Assembly (NCBI GenBank): GCA_900320905.1
Contig: ONTZ01000002.1
Span: 1 to 64,000 of the forward strand
DNA: 64,000 nt
Source: an uncultured Prevotella sp.
GTDB lineage: Bacteria > Bacteroidota > Bacteroidia > Bacteroidales > Bacteroidaceae
Direction: 5' to 3'
The position numbers and the translations under genes are program-made. Of this stretch, positions 44,401-53,999 are shown piece after piece. Under the pieces are notes generated by a model. It had not been told where the DNA came from. It did no database searches and was given only the letters and a program-made list of their open reading frames with translations. How positions within the stretch are numbered: the stretch's first letter is position 1; every line of letters begins with the position of its first letter.

Positions 44401-45887
44401 TTGTCATCGACGAAGGTAAAGCCTGTGTATCGGCTCTCAATACCACCTACACCCTCCGCAACGACACTGTCATCCTCATCCCCGACGAGATAGAACTCCA
44501 CCAGATGCCCGTCTACGACCAATACGGCAACTTGGCTATCCTCAGGGGCGGCATCCACCATAAGAGTCTCACCAGCCTGACCTTCGACCTGTTTGTGGAG
44601 ACAGACAACCTGCTGGCCTACGACTTCAAAGACTTCGGCGAGTCAACTTTCTACGGCACCGTCTTTGCTTCTGGCGACGTCGCCATCAAAGGCCGTCCAG
44701 GTGAGGTAACCATCGACTGCAACGTGACGCCGCAGAAGAATTCCGTCTTTGTCTATAATGCTTCCTCTCCCGATGCCATCTCCAATCAGGAGTTTATCGA
44801 ATGGGGCTCTATCACCAAGAATGCAGGACCGCGTCAGCCATCTGGCAGTTCCAACATACCAGATGACATCGACATCCCCTCTGATATCTTTATCAATTTC
44901 CTCATCAATTGCACCCCAGAGGCCACCCTGCGCCTGCTGATGGATGCCAACACCAATGACTACATCACCTTGAACGGCAACGGCACCATCCGCGCCACCT
45001 TCCACAACAAGGGTTCCTTCAATATGTTCGGCACCTATACTGTCGATCATGGTACCTATGGTGTCACCATCCAGAATATCATCAAGAAAAACTTCACCTT
45101 CAATCCCGGCGGCACCATCATCTTCGGCGGCGACCCCTATAATGCAGCCCTCAATCTGCAGGCCGTCTATACAGTCAATGGTGTCTCGCTGTCAGACCTA
45201 AATATCGGCAACTCGTTTGCCTCCAACACCATCCGTGTCAACTGTCTGATGAATATCGGCGGACAGCCCAGGGAGCCGCAGGTGGACTTCGACTTAGAGA
45301 TGCCTACCGTCAATGCCGACGAGCAGCAGATGGTGCGCTCCATCATCAACGGGCAACAGGAGATGAACCAGCAAGTGCTCTATCTGCTCGGTATCGGGCG
45401 CTTCTACAACCAGGGACAGAACAATGCCGATGCAGGAGAGACAGACCAGACAACTCTCGCCATGCAGAGTTTTCTCTCTGGCACACTCTCCACGCAAATC
45501 AACAGTCTGTTGAGTACGGTTATCAAAAATGACAACTGGAACTTCGGCGCCAACATCTCCACCGGTAATGAAGGCTGGCACAATGCAGAATACGAGGGAC
45601 TCATCAGCGGACGCATGCTCAACAACCGATTGCTGCTGAATGGACAGTTCGGCTACCGTGACAATGCTGCACGGACCACACCATCGTTTATCGGTGATTT
45701 CGACATCCAGTACCTGCTCTATCCCAACGGCAATCTGGCACTGAAGGTCTACAACCAAACCAACGACCGCTATTTCACCAAGTCGTCGCTGAACACACAG
45801 GGCATCGGCCTGATCATGAAGAAAGACTTCAACGGTCTGTACGACCTCTTCTCAACGAAGAAGAAAAAGAAAAGGACAAAGAAATAA
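41481..45887 (+). CDS. tamB: Translocation and assembly module protein TamB
   Basis: 1468 residues, GTG start. There is one N-terminal transmembrane helix (5-27), then a very long beta-rich taco-like stretch (AsmA-like repeats) spanning the periplasm, and a C-terminal DUF490/TamB domain from about 1100 (GTYGVTIQNIIKKNFTFNPGGTI, DLEMPTVNADEQQM) ending in basic KKKKKRTKK. It works with TamL to carry envelope components across the periplasm. tamL is 25 kb away on the other strand. A -7 element TAATTTTG lies at 41448-41455. Confidence 0.92.
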   Translation: MKLLKYIVNIVVWSLLTLYVLLMLFTHIPACQTFLGEKTAQAIGEKLGTKVSIGRVDLGFLNRVIIDDVLIYDQQQQMMLSAARLSARVDILPLTQGRISISSAQLFSAHARINKKDSLSKLNIQFVLDSLASKDTTSHTPLDLHINSFILRNSSVKYDQMDAPQTPGVFNPHHLLFSKISAYMTLKTLTDDSLDINVRRLALMEQTGLDINRLSLRLQAGRTAASLKDFRLEMPSTQVQIDTIDAAYQFSGDTLDLSTLTYHGFISNTYVTPSDLKCFHTPLKNFQKAIHLETAFQGTGSKLTVPQIHLYTDAKDIILLAHGWVNHSTTLPSWEAKVDELKLSESTIDFLQKNIGGIPEQVRNIGDLQLSGIMGGQSDGGIQAKTNLLTDIGQVRLNLTMTGDKKFQGTIDTQEINLRQLLDDGHFGNLTANIKMDGRLTPKQPTINAQGIITEFAYNDYPFSHIGINGSYSTKGISGFLSIEDPNLTAQLEGAIDKLTENNGTHKIDLHGTISHLNPQNLKLSDRWKNAVFAANIDADFTAKTLNDAQGTLQISNFSMTNENTAYHLDNLLVTSGFRDQLHYVTLDSDFAKAELRGDFEYSTLAQSLTNFIGSALPTLPGLPPISQKANNNFALRLQVNKSDWLQKLLGIDLHFSQPFTLNARVNDPSHTVNLESQIPDLTYNGAKYTDGTLLVAAPTDTIRGYLAINKIMDNGQKVNIGLRADAANNLLNTAITWNNGYDQGKFSGNLNLTTSLYRNLQDLSEAHIRIQPSHIILNDSTWNVEPSDIYYSTDNLIVDHFTVHNGQQHIIVDGKATPYSTDSLSIDLNEVEVAYILNLVNFHAVEFSGEASGTATVKAPFGSFMANADLTVDNFKFERGRMGVLYAKAIWNKEREQIDIDAIADDGPDAQTIIKGYVSPTHNTIDLGITAQNTYLDFMHNFTNTFLSSITGHANGALRLAGFLDDINLTGQLVIDEGKACVSALNTTYTLRNDTVILIPDEIELHQMPVYDQYGNLAILRGGIHHKSLTSLTFDLFVETDNLLAYDFKDFGESTFYGTVFASGDVAIKGRPGEVTIDCNVTPQKNSVFVYNASSPDAISNQEFIEWGSITKNAGPRQPSGSSNIPDDIDIPSDIFINFLINCTPEATLRLLMDANTNDYITLNGNGTIRATFHNKGSFNMFGTYTVDHGTYGVTIQNIIKKNFTFNPGGTIIFGGDPYNAALNLQAVYTVNGVSLSDLNIGNSFASNTIRVNCLMNIGGQPREPQVDFDLEMPTVNADEQQMVRSIINGQQEMNQQVLYLLGIGRFYNQGQNNADAGETDQTTLAMQSFLSGTLSTQINSLLSTVIKNDNWNFGANISTGNEGWHNAEYEGLISGRMLNNRLLLNGQFGYRDNAARTTPSFIGDFDIQYLLYPNGNLALKVYNQTNDRYFTKSSLNTQGIGLIMKKDFNGLYDLFSTKKKKKRTKK

Positions 45888-45919
45888 ACATCTTAGTTCT
45901 TACTTCTTTAGTTCTTACT

Positions 45920-46834
45920 TCACCTCAGTTTCAGTCCGTCGCCGACGCGGATATTGTAGTCCGGGCTCAACTTATTCATCTTATACAGATTCTTCAGACG
46001 GATGCCATACTTCTGGGCAATCGAGTACATCGACTCGCCCTGACGCACATAGTGCAGACGACCCTTGTAGTCCTTGGGTGCCTTCGTCTGCTTCTTTTTC
46101 AGCCAGATGATTTCCCCTTCCGTCAAAGGGTCACGCTTGTCACGCTCATTATATTTGGCAATCTTCCGGTAACTGATTCCCACCTCATCGCCAATCGACT
46201 TGAAGGTGTCTCCCTTGCGAGCAATCAGGTAATAGTTCTTGTTGAATATCTTGATGGGATGCAGTGCCGTACCGTTGACGGCGTGATCTTTCGCGTGCTG
46301 AGCCATAAACTTGTCATAGTCCTTGGCCTTATCATACTCGTAGAGTTTGTACAGTTGGATAATCTCTATCAGTTTCTGTGCATACTGCGGGTTGGTGGCA
46401 TATCCAGCAGCCTTCAACCCCTTCGCCCAACCCTTGTAGTCGGTAGTCTTCAACTGGAAGAGCGAGGCATAGCGCCGACTGCCAGACAGAAATTTCGAAT
46501 GATCCTCATACGACTCATAGGCCGACGAGTAGGCCCGGAAGCACTCGTTGCGCTCGTCATCGTCCTGATAGATCTTCCGGCCATCCCAGCCATTACACTT
46601 GATACCGAAGTGGTTGTTGCCTTTCGCTGCCAACCGGCTCTTTCCAGCCCCACTCTCGAAGAGTCCCTGTGCCAGTGTAATCGAGGCGGGAATCTTATAG
46701 CGCTGCATCTGCTCAATGGCAATATCCTTATATTGGTCGATATACTGCTGGTACTGCTGGTTCCACCGTACCTGGGCGGTAGATGTGAGAAGCGAGAAAC
46801 AAAAAGTGAAAAGTATAAACAGGACTTTCTTCAT
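45920..46834 (-). CDS. Glucosaminidase-LysM cell-wall hydrolase
   Basis: 304 residues from ATG 46834, signal peptide ending SLLTSTAQ. The GH73-type glucosaminidase domain (about 28-160: YKIPASITLAQGLFESGAGKSRLA, NNHFGIKC, RAYSSAYESYEDHSKFL) cleaves peptidoglycan. Two C-terminal LysM repeats follow (YLIARKGDTFKSIGDEVGIS and YVRQGESMYSIAQKYGIR). It is probably exported for cell-wall remodelling. Confidence 0.9.
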   Translation of the reverse strand: MKKVLFILFTFCFSLLTSTAQVRWNQQYQQYIDQYKDIAIEQMQRYKIPASITLAQGLFESGAGKSRLAAKGNNHFGIKCNGWDGRKIYQDDDERNECFRAYSSAYESYEDHSKFLSGSRRYASLFQLKTTDYKGWAKGLKAAGYATNPQYAQKLIEIIQLYKLYEYDKAKDYDKFMAQHAKDHAVNGTALHPIKIFNKNYYLIARKGDTFKSIGDEVGISYRKIAKYNERDKRDPLTEGEIIWLKKKQTKAPKDYKGRLHYVRQGESMYSIAQKYGIRLKNLYKMNKLSPDYNIRVGDGLKLR

Positions 46835-46867
46835 CTTCTTTGCGATTTTGGTGCAAAAATACAAAAT

Positions 46868-46894
46868 AATCTGTGATAATCTGTGTAATCTGTG
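46868..46894. repeat. Three AATCTGTG direct repeats between the glucosaminidase and cdd
   Basis: AATCTGTG at 46868, 46878 and 46887 (spacing 10 and 9 bases), just upstream of the -7 element TATCTTTG (46905-46912) of cdd. The placement suits an activator or repressor site, or it may be simple slippage. Confidence 0.5.
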
Positions 46895-46933
46895 GCTTTT
46901 TTTGTATCTTTGCGGCAAATTATTATCATATCT

Positions 46934-47407
46934 ATGCAAGAACTTGAACTAAAAACTACCATCCTTGTCTGTCAGCCGGAAGAACTGACACTTGAGGAGC
47001 AGCAATTGCTGCAATCGGCTATCGAAGCCACAGAACGCAGTTACACTCCGTATTCACACTTCCGTGTAGGAGCCGCCGTCAAACTTGACAACGGCATCGA
47101 GATCACCGGCAGCAATCAGGAGAACGCCGCCTACCCCTCAGGTCTCTGCGCCGAGCGTACCGCCCTGTTTTATGCTGGGGCACGCTATCCCAATGCATCC
47201 GTGCGACTGCTGGCCATTGCCGCACGAGGCACCGACGGCGAACTGACGGAAGAGCCCACAGGTCCCTGTGGCGGTTGCCGCCAAGTCATCCTCGAAAGCG
47301 AGACGCGGGCGGGCCATCCCATCCGCATCCTGCTCTACGGTCGAAAATATGTCTATGTGATTGACGGCATCCGATCCCTGATGCCGCTGTCGTTCAGCGA
47401 ATTCTGA
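46934..47407 (+). CDS. cdd: Cytidine deaminase
   Basis: 157 residues from ATG 46934. Zinc motifs CAERTALFYAG (Cys and catalytic Glu) and PCGGCRQV (two Cys). It converts cytidine to uridine in pyrimidine salvage. The short homotetrameric form is typical. Confidence 0.93.
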   Translation: MQELELKTTILVCQPEELTLEEQQLLQSAIEATERSYTPYSHFRVGAAVKLDNGIEITGSNQENAAYPSGLCAERTALFYAGARYPNASVRLLAIAARGTDGELTEEPTGPCGGCRQVILESETRAGHPIRILLYGRKYVYVIDGIRSLMPLSFSEF

Positions 47408-47415
47408 GCACGTTT

Positions 47416-48762
47416 TTACCGATAGCAGCCTAAGCCATGGGCAGTAGACAGGCTGTCAAGGTGGAAGTCATAGAAGAGATTCTCCTCGTCGATGACCTTG
47501 AAGTGCTGTTTACCCTGTATGGAGTCCTTCGGCGTCTCCCATCGCACATTCACGAAGCGCACGCTGTCTGCGGTATCCACCTTCGGCGTACGGAGCAGCG
47601 AATTCACAAACTGGTATTCGAAGGCTGCCGTTGTGTCCCTCACACCCCCCATCAGCACATCACTCTCATAGCCCGTCAGGATGATGCCGTCACAGCGGAG
47701 TTTAAGTAGTGGGATGTCGTTGTCGCCCTCGTAGTTCACGAAGCGAAGGGCTGCGCCGCGCTCTGCTGAGAACGGATAGAACTGTGCCATCGTACAGTAA
47801 TTGATGTCAGCCATACCGCCTACGATCAGCACGCAGTCGTTGAGCGTATTCGTAAACTGGCAGTTAGCGATATAGACGTTCGAGTTGACCACTTTCAACC
47901 CGTAGCCCTCGGCATTGTGAATGATGCAGTTGCCCATACCCAAGCGGACATTCGTCGTATCGAGGGCGGCAGAATCGAGCACCAAGGCGTTCTCTGCGTT
48001 GCGTATCTCTGTATTGCTCAGACGGCATGTCATCGCCGACTCGTAGAGATGGATACCTTTCCACTGTCCCGACACACGGTCGTAGGGCAGATAGTCAAAC
48101 ATTCGGTCCAGACGGTCACCGCGCAACAGGCAGTTCTCGACAACCAGAGTACCGTAGCACTCGATGCCTGCCCCGTCATGGAAGTAGAGTGTCGAGTTGC
48201 TCAGTTTCAGTCTGCGCCCCTCTGGCACGGTGATGCCCCCATATATAATAATAGGTGTAGCCGACTCGATGGTCTGTTCACCCTCAATCACCACGTCATA
48301 CATCTTCACGACATCCCACGACCATGCGCGGAGGTTCACCTTCTGCTCAACCCCACTCTCCAACTGGAAGACCAGATCGTCCTCAATCAGTTTCGGCTCT
48401 GCCTGAGCCGTCTCCGCCGAGGTCAGTTCCACGAACACGAGGATGCTGTCGCCTCGGCGCACCTCCAAGTCATTGACCTGCGAACCGAGGGCATTGTCGA
48501 GATACGAGCCATCTACGTTCACGCGAAAGCCCGTCTGGTTCTTTCTGGCGAGGCTGACGTGCGACAGACGGATGCCGTCGTCGTTGTCATTGTGCACCCA
48601 GAAGGTGTAGGTAGCCGACGGGGTCTTGCTGAACACGGTGTCCAACTTCAACGTGTCAGTAGAAAAAGAAAGGCGCAGGCCACCTGCCGACGAGAAGTTA
48701 TCATCGTCAGAACAGGCCACTAACAGTGCCACTATCGTGAGGAAATAAAAAATCCGTTTCAT
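47416..48762 (-). CDS. Beta-helix-repeat surface lipoprotein
   Basis: 448 residues. Lipobox LLVACSDDD (Cys about 17). A beta-sandwich region precedes a right-handed parallel beta-helix from about 170 (TLYFHDGAGIECYGTLVVENCLL, AENALVLDSAALDTTNVRL, GLKVVNSNVYIANCQFTN). It resembles exported Bacteroidota proteins that bind or cleave glycans, but no catalytic motif is visible. It is convergent with cdd, separated by 8 bases. Confidence 0.7.
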   Translation of the reverse strand: MKRIFYFLTIVALLVACSDDDNFSSAGGLRLSFSTDTLKLDTVFSKTPSATYTFWVHNDNDDGIRLSHVSLARKNQTGFRVNVDGSYLDNALGSQVNDLEVRRGDSILVFVELTSAETAQAEPKLIEDDLVFQLESGVEQKVNLRAWSWDVVKMYDVVIEGEQTIESATPIIIYGGITVPEGRRLKLSNSTLYFHDGAGIECYGTLVVENCLLRGDRLDRMFDYLPYDRVSGQWKGIHLYESAMTCRLSNTEIRNAENALVLDSAALDTTNVRLGMGNCIIHNAEGYGLKVVNSNVYIANCQFTNTLNDCVLIVGGMADINYCTMAQFYPFSAERGAALRFVNYEGDNDIPLLKLRCDGIILTGYESDVLMGGVRDTTAAFEYQFVNSLLRTPKVDTADSVRFVNVRWETPKDSIQGKQHFKVIDEENLFYDFHLDSLSTAHGLGCYR

Positions 48763-48801
48763 CTTATCGATAAAACGGACTTTCTGCGGATTTATTGCCT
48801 T

Positions 48802-49359
48802 TTACTTCCCAAAATAGCGTTTCAGCAGTCCGGCGAAGCCTGCACCGTGACGGGCTTCATCCTTGGCCATCTCATGCACCGTGTCGTGGATGGCATCGAA
48901 ACCGGCAGCCTTGGCGTTCTTGGCGATGCGGAACTTATCCTCGCAGGCACCTGCCTCGGCAGCGGCGCGTTTCTCCAAATTGGTCTTCGTATCCCAGACG
49001 CACTCACCGAGCAGTTCAGCAAAGCGAGAGGCATGGTCAGCCTCCTCGAAGGCGTAACGCTTAAAGGCCTCGGCAATCTCAGGATAGCCTTCGCGGTCGG
49101 CCTGACGGGCCATAGCCAGATACATACCCACCTCGCCGCACTCACCGTTGAAGTGGTTGCGCAGGTCTTGAATCATCTCTTCTGAGACACCCTCGGGCTT
49201 GCCGTCGCCAATCTTGTGGACGGTAGCGTAGGTCATGTCGGCATCGTCCTTAAGTTCAGAGAACTTCGAGGCAGGAGCCTTACAGATGGGGCACTTCTCA
49301 GGAGCAGCATCGCCTTCGTAGATATATCCACAAACGGCGCAGATAAACTTTTTCTTCAT
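48802..49359 (-). CDS. Rubrerythrin-like peroxidase with N-terminal rubredoxin domain
   Basis: 185 residues. A rubredoxin iron site at Cys7, Cys10, Cys23, Cys26 lies at the N-terminus ('reverse' order), then a four-helix di-iron domain with [28 protein letters not shown] and DEARHGAGF supplying the Glu and His ligands. It reduces H2O2 in anaerobes. Its own promoter is at 49402-49433. Confidence 0.92.
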   Translation of the reverse strand: MKKKFICAVCGYIYEGDAAPEKCPICKAPASKFSELKDDADMTYATVHKIGDGKPEGVSEEMIQDLRNHFNGECGEVGMYLAMARQADREGYPEIAEAFKRYAFEEADHASRFAELLGECVWDTKTNLEKRAAAEAGACEDKFRIAKNAKAAGFDAIHDTVHEMAKDEARHGAGFAGLLKRYFGK

Positions 49360-49401
49360 AATCGTACTTGTTTAGTTATTAATTAAATGATGTTTCGGCC
49401 A

Positions 49402-49433
49402 CAAAAATACGAATAAGGACGCAAACTACCAAA
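49402..49433 (-). promoter_or_regulatory. Promoter of the rubrerythrin gene
   Basis: Minus strand TTTG (49433-49430), 20-base spacer, TATTTTTG (49409-49402). Confidence 0.65.
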
Positions 49434-49499
49434 TATTTCACGGATTATTTTCGAAAGTTAAGAATTTCTTCGTATCTTTGCACAAAAATAAAAGCAATC

Positions 49500-50372
49500 A
49501 TGATGATGAAACCAACAAAAATCTTTCTCCTATCTGCTGGACTGGCTGTGATACTTGGTGCCTGCGGGCAGCGGGGTGCCCAGGCAGGGAGTGCAGAAGT
49601 GAATGACAGCACGGCGACGGCAGCGGGCAGTGACTCCATCGAAAACGCCAACGAGAATATCGTCAGCGTCGAAACCGTCAAATACGAGAAGAGTGACTCC
49701 ACCGCTGAAGTATCCATTTTGGTACAATGGCCCATGGAGGGCAACAAGGCTCTTGTGGACAGCCTGCGCCACCATATCGCCAACCTGCTTGAAAGCGAGA
49801 TTGACGGGCCCAAAGCGATTGAGACCTACGGCGAGTCGCTGTTCGAAAGTCTCTCCGAGGACTGGCACAGCGTCTACGACGAGATGGAACCCGAAGCCCG
49901 CATGGGAGCCTTCTCGAAGACCCACGACATCACCGTACTGGCCGAGACCGACCACTACATCACCTATCATTATCAAACCTATATGTATGGCGGTGGCGCA
50001 CACGGCTATACCACCGAGGTGGGCTTCACCTTCCGCAAGAGCGACGGCAGGCAGATCCCCCTGCTCACCGAAACAGAGTCGCCCCAACTCGCCTCGCTCA
50101 TCAAAGAGGGTGTCAGAGGCTTCTTCTCCGGTGATGCAGAGAAGCCCTATACCGATGAAGAACTACTGGAATTTCTTTTCATCGAGGAAGTCAGTGCTCT
50201 CAACCACATCCCCCTGCCCGTCAATCCGCCCTACCTCACGAAGACGGGCCTCGTGATGCTCTATACGCAATATGAGATTGGTCCCTACTCCTCCGGCATC
50301 ATCTCCTTCGAGATTCCCTTCGACAAAATCCGTCCCTTCCTGACCACCGAGGCCAAGGCACTGATAGAATAG
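49500..50372 (+). CDS. DUF3298/RsiV-like lipoprotein
   Basis: 290 residues, lipobox LAVILGACGQ (Cys about 22). After a Ser/Thr/Asp-rich linker the DUF4163 (50-150) and DUF3298 (190-280) folds appear, marked by YMYGGGAHGYTTEVGFTF and a C-terminal IISFEIPFDKIRPFL. RsiV and relatives bind lysozyme or have unknown roles, and there is no anti-sigma transmembrane segment here. A -7 element TATCTTTG (49473-49480) precedes it. Confidence 0.8.
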   Translation: MMMKPTKIFLLSAGLAVILGACGQRGAQAGSAEVNDSTATAAGSDSIENANENIVSVETVKYEKSDSTAEVSILVQWPMEGNKALVDSLRHHIANLLESEIDGPKAIETYGESLFESLSEDWHSVYDEMEPEARMGAFSKTHDITVLAETDHYITYHYQTYMYGGGAHGYTTEVGFTFRKSDGRQIPLLTETESPQLASLIKEGVRGFFSGDAEKPYTDEELLEFLFIEEVSALNHIPLPVNPPYLTKTGLVMLYTQYEIGPYSSGIISFEIPFDKIRPFLTTEAKALIE

Positions 50373-50400
50373 CATCAAAGCGGACTGGTACACTTGATCG

Positions 50401-50649
50401 TCATTCCACCTTGACCATCTGGAATGTGGCAGTGTAGGTTGTGCCGTCAGGGTTCTTGCGCAGGGCTGACCATTTCATCACACCGTCCTCGATGCTTTCG
50501 ATTTCCCACCACTCGCGGTTCTCTTCCTTGCCCTCACCGTTGTTCTTCCAGCGGGTACAGAGCAAGGTTCCGTCAACGAAATAGTTTGAATAGGCGTCGT
50601 TGCTCAACTGCCACTCGTCGCCCACCTTATAGTAAGATTTTGTGAGCAC
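50401..50649 (-). CDS. Lipocalin-like C-terminal fragment, likely remnant
   Basis: 82 residues from GTG 50649, beta-rich with CTRWKNNGEGKEENREWWEIESIEDGVMKWSAL, like the C-terminal half of Bacteroidota lipocalin-like lipoproteins. There is no signal peptide, RBS or promoter, and the frame upstream turns into non-homologous sequence. The N-terminal half is probably lost. Confidence 0.4.
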   Translation of the reverse strand: MLTKSYYKVGDEWQLSNDAYSNYFVDGTLLCTRWKNNGEGKEENREWWEIESIEDGVMKWSALRKNPDGTTYTATFQMVKVE

Positions 50650-50739
50650 AATTTTATCACAAATCCGTGCAGATCGAAGGGGACAGATTTGCCCCCCTCT
50701 TACTCAGCAGTTAAACTTACCTTTTTGGTAGTTCTGGAT

Positions 50740-50779
50740 CCCTGACTTAACCCTGACTTAACCCTGACTTAACCCTGAG
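50740..50779. repeat. CCCTGACTTAA 11-bp tandem repeat
   Basis: Three exact units (50740, 50751, 50762) and a partial fourth with CCCTGAGG, in the 3' region of hisS. A G-rich segment at about 50675-50700 (GGGGACAG..CCCCC) lies beside it. Confidence 0.85.
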
Positions 50780-50804
50780 GTAGTCCCGATTCAATATAGA
50801 GGGG

Positions 50805-52166
50805 TTACTTCACGGCGGCGATGAGTTCGTCGGGGGCGACGAGAGTCTGTTCGCCAGTCTGCATGTTTTTAAGCGTCAGTTTGCCGGCGGCCATCTCGTT
50901 CTCGCCGGCAAGGGCCACGAAGGGAATCTGCTTGGCATTGGCGTACGACATCTGTTTCTTCATCTTGGCGGCATCGGGGAATATCTCCGTGCGGATGCCG
51001 GCAGCACGGGCCTGCGCCACAAAGGGCAGACAGTAGGCCGTCTCGCGCTCGCCGAAGTTGATGAACAGCAGTTGCGTGCCGTTGACGGCATCCTTCGGAT
51101 AGGCATCAAGGGCATTGAGCACATCGAAGATGCGGTCGATGCCGAACGAGATGCCGACGCCAGAGATGCCGGGCATACCGAAGATACCGGTCAGGTTGTC
51201 GTAGCGTCCGCCACCGAGGATGGAGCCCATCGGCACGTCGAGAGCCTTGACCTCGAAGATGGCACCGGTGTAGTAGTTCAAGCCACGTGCCAGCGTCAGA
51301 TCGAGTTGAATCTCATTTTTCAGACCCGCCGTCTTCAAAGCCCCGAGGATATATCGTAACTCCTCCACCCCACGCATGCCGGTCTCGCTGGCGGCGAGCA
51401 CCTGAGCGATGGTATCAAGTTTCTCGTCGTTGGTGCCTTCGAGGGTGATGATGGGTTGCAGTTTGGCAATCTGCTCCTCAGTCAGTCCGTCCTCACGCAG
51501 TTCGGCGTTCACATTGTCGAGCCCGATCTTGTCGAGTTTGTCGATGGCGACGGTGATATCGACGATCTTGTCGGCGGCACCGATGACCTCAGCGATGCCG
51601 GAGAGAATCTTTCGGTTATTAATTTTAATCTGTACGCGCACACCAAAGCGAGTGAAGACGGTATCGACAATCTGCATCAGTTCCACCTCGTTGAGCAGCG
51701 AGTCAGAACCCACGATGTCGCCGTCGAACTGCCAGAACTCACGGTAACGCCCCTTCTGCGGACGATCGGCACGCCACACAGGCTGCATCTGATAGCGCTT
51801 GAAGGGCAGTTGCAGTTCCTCACGGTGCATCACCACATAGCGGGCGAATGGCACGGTGAGGTCGTAACGGAGACCTTTCTCGCAGAGTTGGGCTGCCAGG
51901 TGCAGGCTGTTGCGCTCGCGCAGTTCGTCGTCCGTGACTTTGCTCAGGAAGTCGCCACTATTGAGCACCTTGAAGAGCAGTTTGTCGCCCTCCTCGCCAT
52001 ATTTGCCCATCAGCGTGCCGAGGGTTTCCATCGCAGGGGTCTCTATCTGCTGGAAGCCATAGAGTTGGTATACCTGCTTGATGGTATCGAAGATATAGTT
52101 GCGCTTGGCCATCTCCTGTGGGCCAAAGTCGCGCGTTCCTTTGGGAATACTTGGTTTCTGTGCCAT
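50805..52166 (-). CDS. hisS: Histidyl-tRNA synthetase
   Basis: 453 residues. N-terminal PKGTRDFGP, motif 2 [19 protein letters not shown], His-specific RGLNYYTG and motif 3 GGGRYDNL, plus a C-terminal anticodon-binding domain. It charges tRNA-His. The ATG overlaps the purA stop by one base (TAATG). Confidence 0.96.
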   Translation of the reverse strand: MAQKPSIPKGTRDFGPQEMAKRNYIFDTIKQVYQLYGFQQIETPAMETLGTLMGKYGEEGDKLLFKVLNSGDFLSKVTDDELRERNSLHLAAQLCEKGLRYDLTVPFARYVVMHREELQLPFKRYQMQPVWRADRPQKGRYREFWQFDGDIVGSDSLLNEVELMQIVDTVFTRFGVRVQIKINNRKILSGIAEVIGAADKIVDITVAIDKLDKIGLDNVNAELREDGLTEEQIAKLQPIITLEGTNDEKLDTIAQVLAASETGMRGVEELRYILGALKTAGLKNEIQLDLTLARGLNYYTGAIFEVKALDVPMGSILGGGRYDNLTGIFGMPGISGVGISFGIDRIFDVLNALDAYPKDAVNGTQLLFINFGERETAYCLPFVAQARAAGIRTEIFPDAAKMKKQMSYANAKQIPFVALAGENEMAAGKLTLKNMQTGEQTLVAPDELIAAVK

Positions 52167-53437
52167 TACTTTCTCACGATGGTTTGTGCCCTATCTGGGC
52201 CGATGGAAATAATCTTGATCGGGGTTTCGAGTTGGGCTTCGAGGAAGGCGATGTAATCCTTGAAGGCTTTCGGGAACTGATCCTCGTTGGTGAACTTGGT
52301 CATATCGGTCTTCCAACCAGGAAGTTCCTCATAGACGGGTTCGATGCCCTCCTCGATGTTGTAGGGGAAGTCGCGTGTCTCGACGCCGTTCACCTTATAG
52401 GCCGTGCAGGCCTTGATGGTATCGAAGCCGTCGAGCACATCACTCTTCATCATAATGAGTTGCGTCACGCCGTTCACCATAATAGAATAGCGCAGGGCCA
52501 CCAGGTCGATCCAGCCGCAACGGCGCTCACGACCAGTCACTGCACCGTACTCATGGCCGAGGTCACGAATCTGTTTGCCAGTCTCATCGAAGAGTTCTGT
52601 GGGGAACGGACCCGCCCCGACACGGGTGCAGTAGGCCTTCATGATACCATAGACCTCACCGATCTTGTTGGGGCCGATGCCGAGACCTGTGCAGGCACCG
52701 GCGCAGATGGTATTGGATGAAGTGACAAAGGGATAACTACCGAAGTCGACATCGAGCATCGTGCCCTGGGCACCCTCGCAGAGTATCGACTTACCACTTT
52801 TCAGGATATTGTTAATCTCATGCTCGGAGTCGACAATCGGGAACTGGCGCAGATACTCGACACCCTCCAGCCATTTCTTCTCCACCTCAGTGATATTGTA
52901 GTCGAAGTTCAGGGATTTCAGGATAGCCTCATGACGAGCCTTGGCCTTGGCATACTTCTCGGGGAAGTTTTCGAGGATGTCACCCACACGCAGACCATTA
53001 CGACTCACCTTGTCGGTATAGGTGGGGCCAATGCCCTTGCCGGTAGTGCCCACCTTGTTCTTGCCCTTCTGAGCCTCGTAGGCGGCATCGAGCACACGAT
53101 GCGTCGGCATAATCAGATGCGCCTTCTTCGAGATGTGCAGACGGGAGTGCAGGTCATGACCGCTGGCTTCGAGGGCCTTCGCCTCGTCCATAAACAGATC
53201 GGGAGCGAGTACCACACCATTGCCAATGATATTCACCTTACCACCCTGGAAGATACCAGAGGGAATGGAGCGGAGCACATACTTCTCGCCCTCGAACTCC
53301 AATGTGTGACCGGCATTGGGTCCGCCCTGGAAACGGGCAATCACATCATACTTGGGGGTCAGTACATCGACCACCTTTCCTTTTCCTTCATCGCCCCACT
53401 GCAATCCGAGCAGGACATCTACTTTACCTGTGTTCAT
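52166..53437 (-). CDS. purA: Adenylosuccinate synthetase
   Basis: 423 residues. GTP loop [15 protein letters not shown] (11-24, Asp16 catalytic), AGHTLEF (His), [14 protein letters not shown]. It makes adenylosuccinate from IMP and Asp in AMP synthesis. The start overlaps fur by 4 bases. Confidence 0.97.
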   Translation of the reverse strand: MNTGKVDVLLGLQWGDEGKGKVVDVLTPKYDVIARFQGGPNAGHTLEFEGEKYVLRSIPSGIFQGGKVNIIGNGVVLAPDLFMDEAKALEASGHDLHSRLHISKKAHLIMPTHRVLDAAYEAQKGKNKVGTTGKGIGPTYTDKVSRNGLRVGDILENFPEKYAKAKARHEAILKSLNFDYNITEVEKKWLEGVEYLRQFPIVDSEHEINNILKSGKSILCEGAQGTMLDVDFGSYPFVTSSNTICAGACTGLGIGPNKIGEVYGIMKAYCTRVGAGPFPTELFDETGKQIRDLGHEYGAVTGRERRCGWIDLVALRYSIMVNGVTQLIMMKSDVLDGFDTIKACTAYKVNGVETRDFPYNIEEGIEPVYEELPGWKTDMTKFTNEDQFPKAFKDYIAFLEAQLETPIKIISIGPDRAQTIVRK

Positions 53438-53934
53438 ATCTTATTTGTTGTTTGTTTTTTCTTCAATTCCTTGTTCCGCAGACGCGTCAGTTTGGCCTGA
53501 CAAGTGCTGCAAATGCCGTAGATGTAGAGTGTAAAGCCATCCTTGTGGAACCGTTTCAGATGGGTGGCGTCGATGGCATTGGAGATCAGGTCGGACTTCA
53601 CCTCCGTCACCTTACCGCACACCGTGCATATCTGATGGCAGTGGCTCGTATTGTCGTAGCACGCCTCATAGACCGTAGACCCCTGGAAGCGGTGACGGAT
53701 GACGAGGCGGAGTTGCATGAAGAGATTGAGTGTGTTGTAGAGCGTGGCGCGACTGACGGGGAAATTGTAGTCACGGATCAACTTATCGCTCAGGTCTTCA
53801 AGCGTAAAATGCCCATGGATATTATAGATGGCCTTGAGAATGGTATAGCGCTCAGGAGTCTTGCGATGATTGTTCATCTCAAGGTAAGTGTCGAGAATCC
53901 GGAGCACGTTTTTCCACACATCAATCTTTATCAT
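53434..53934 (-). CDS. Fur-family metal-dependent regulator
   Basis: 166 residues. Winged helix with ERYTILKAI and VSRATLYNTLNLF (recognition helix); Cys4 zinc site in ICTVCGK and GICSTCQ; His-rich SHCHQI. It could be Fur or PerR type. It heads a fur-purA-hisS operon with overlapping reading frames. A -7 element TACCTTTG (53968-53961) lies upstream. Confidence 0.9.
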   Translation of the reverse strand: MIKIDVWKNVLRILDTYLEMNNHRKTPERYTILKAIYNIHGHFTLEDLSDKLIRDYNFPVSRATLYNTLNLFMQLRLVIRHRFQGSTVYEACYDNTSHCHQICTVCGKVTEVKSDLISNAIDATHLKRFHKDGFTLYIYGICSTCQAKLTRLRNKELKKKQTTNKI

Positions 53935-53999
53935 ACCATCTGCGTTTCAAAAAAACCGCACAAAGGTACAACATTTCATGGAGAAAAGCGCAAGATAAT

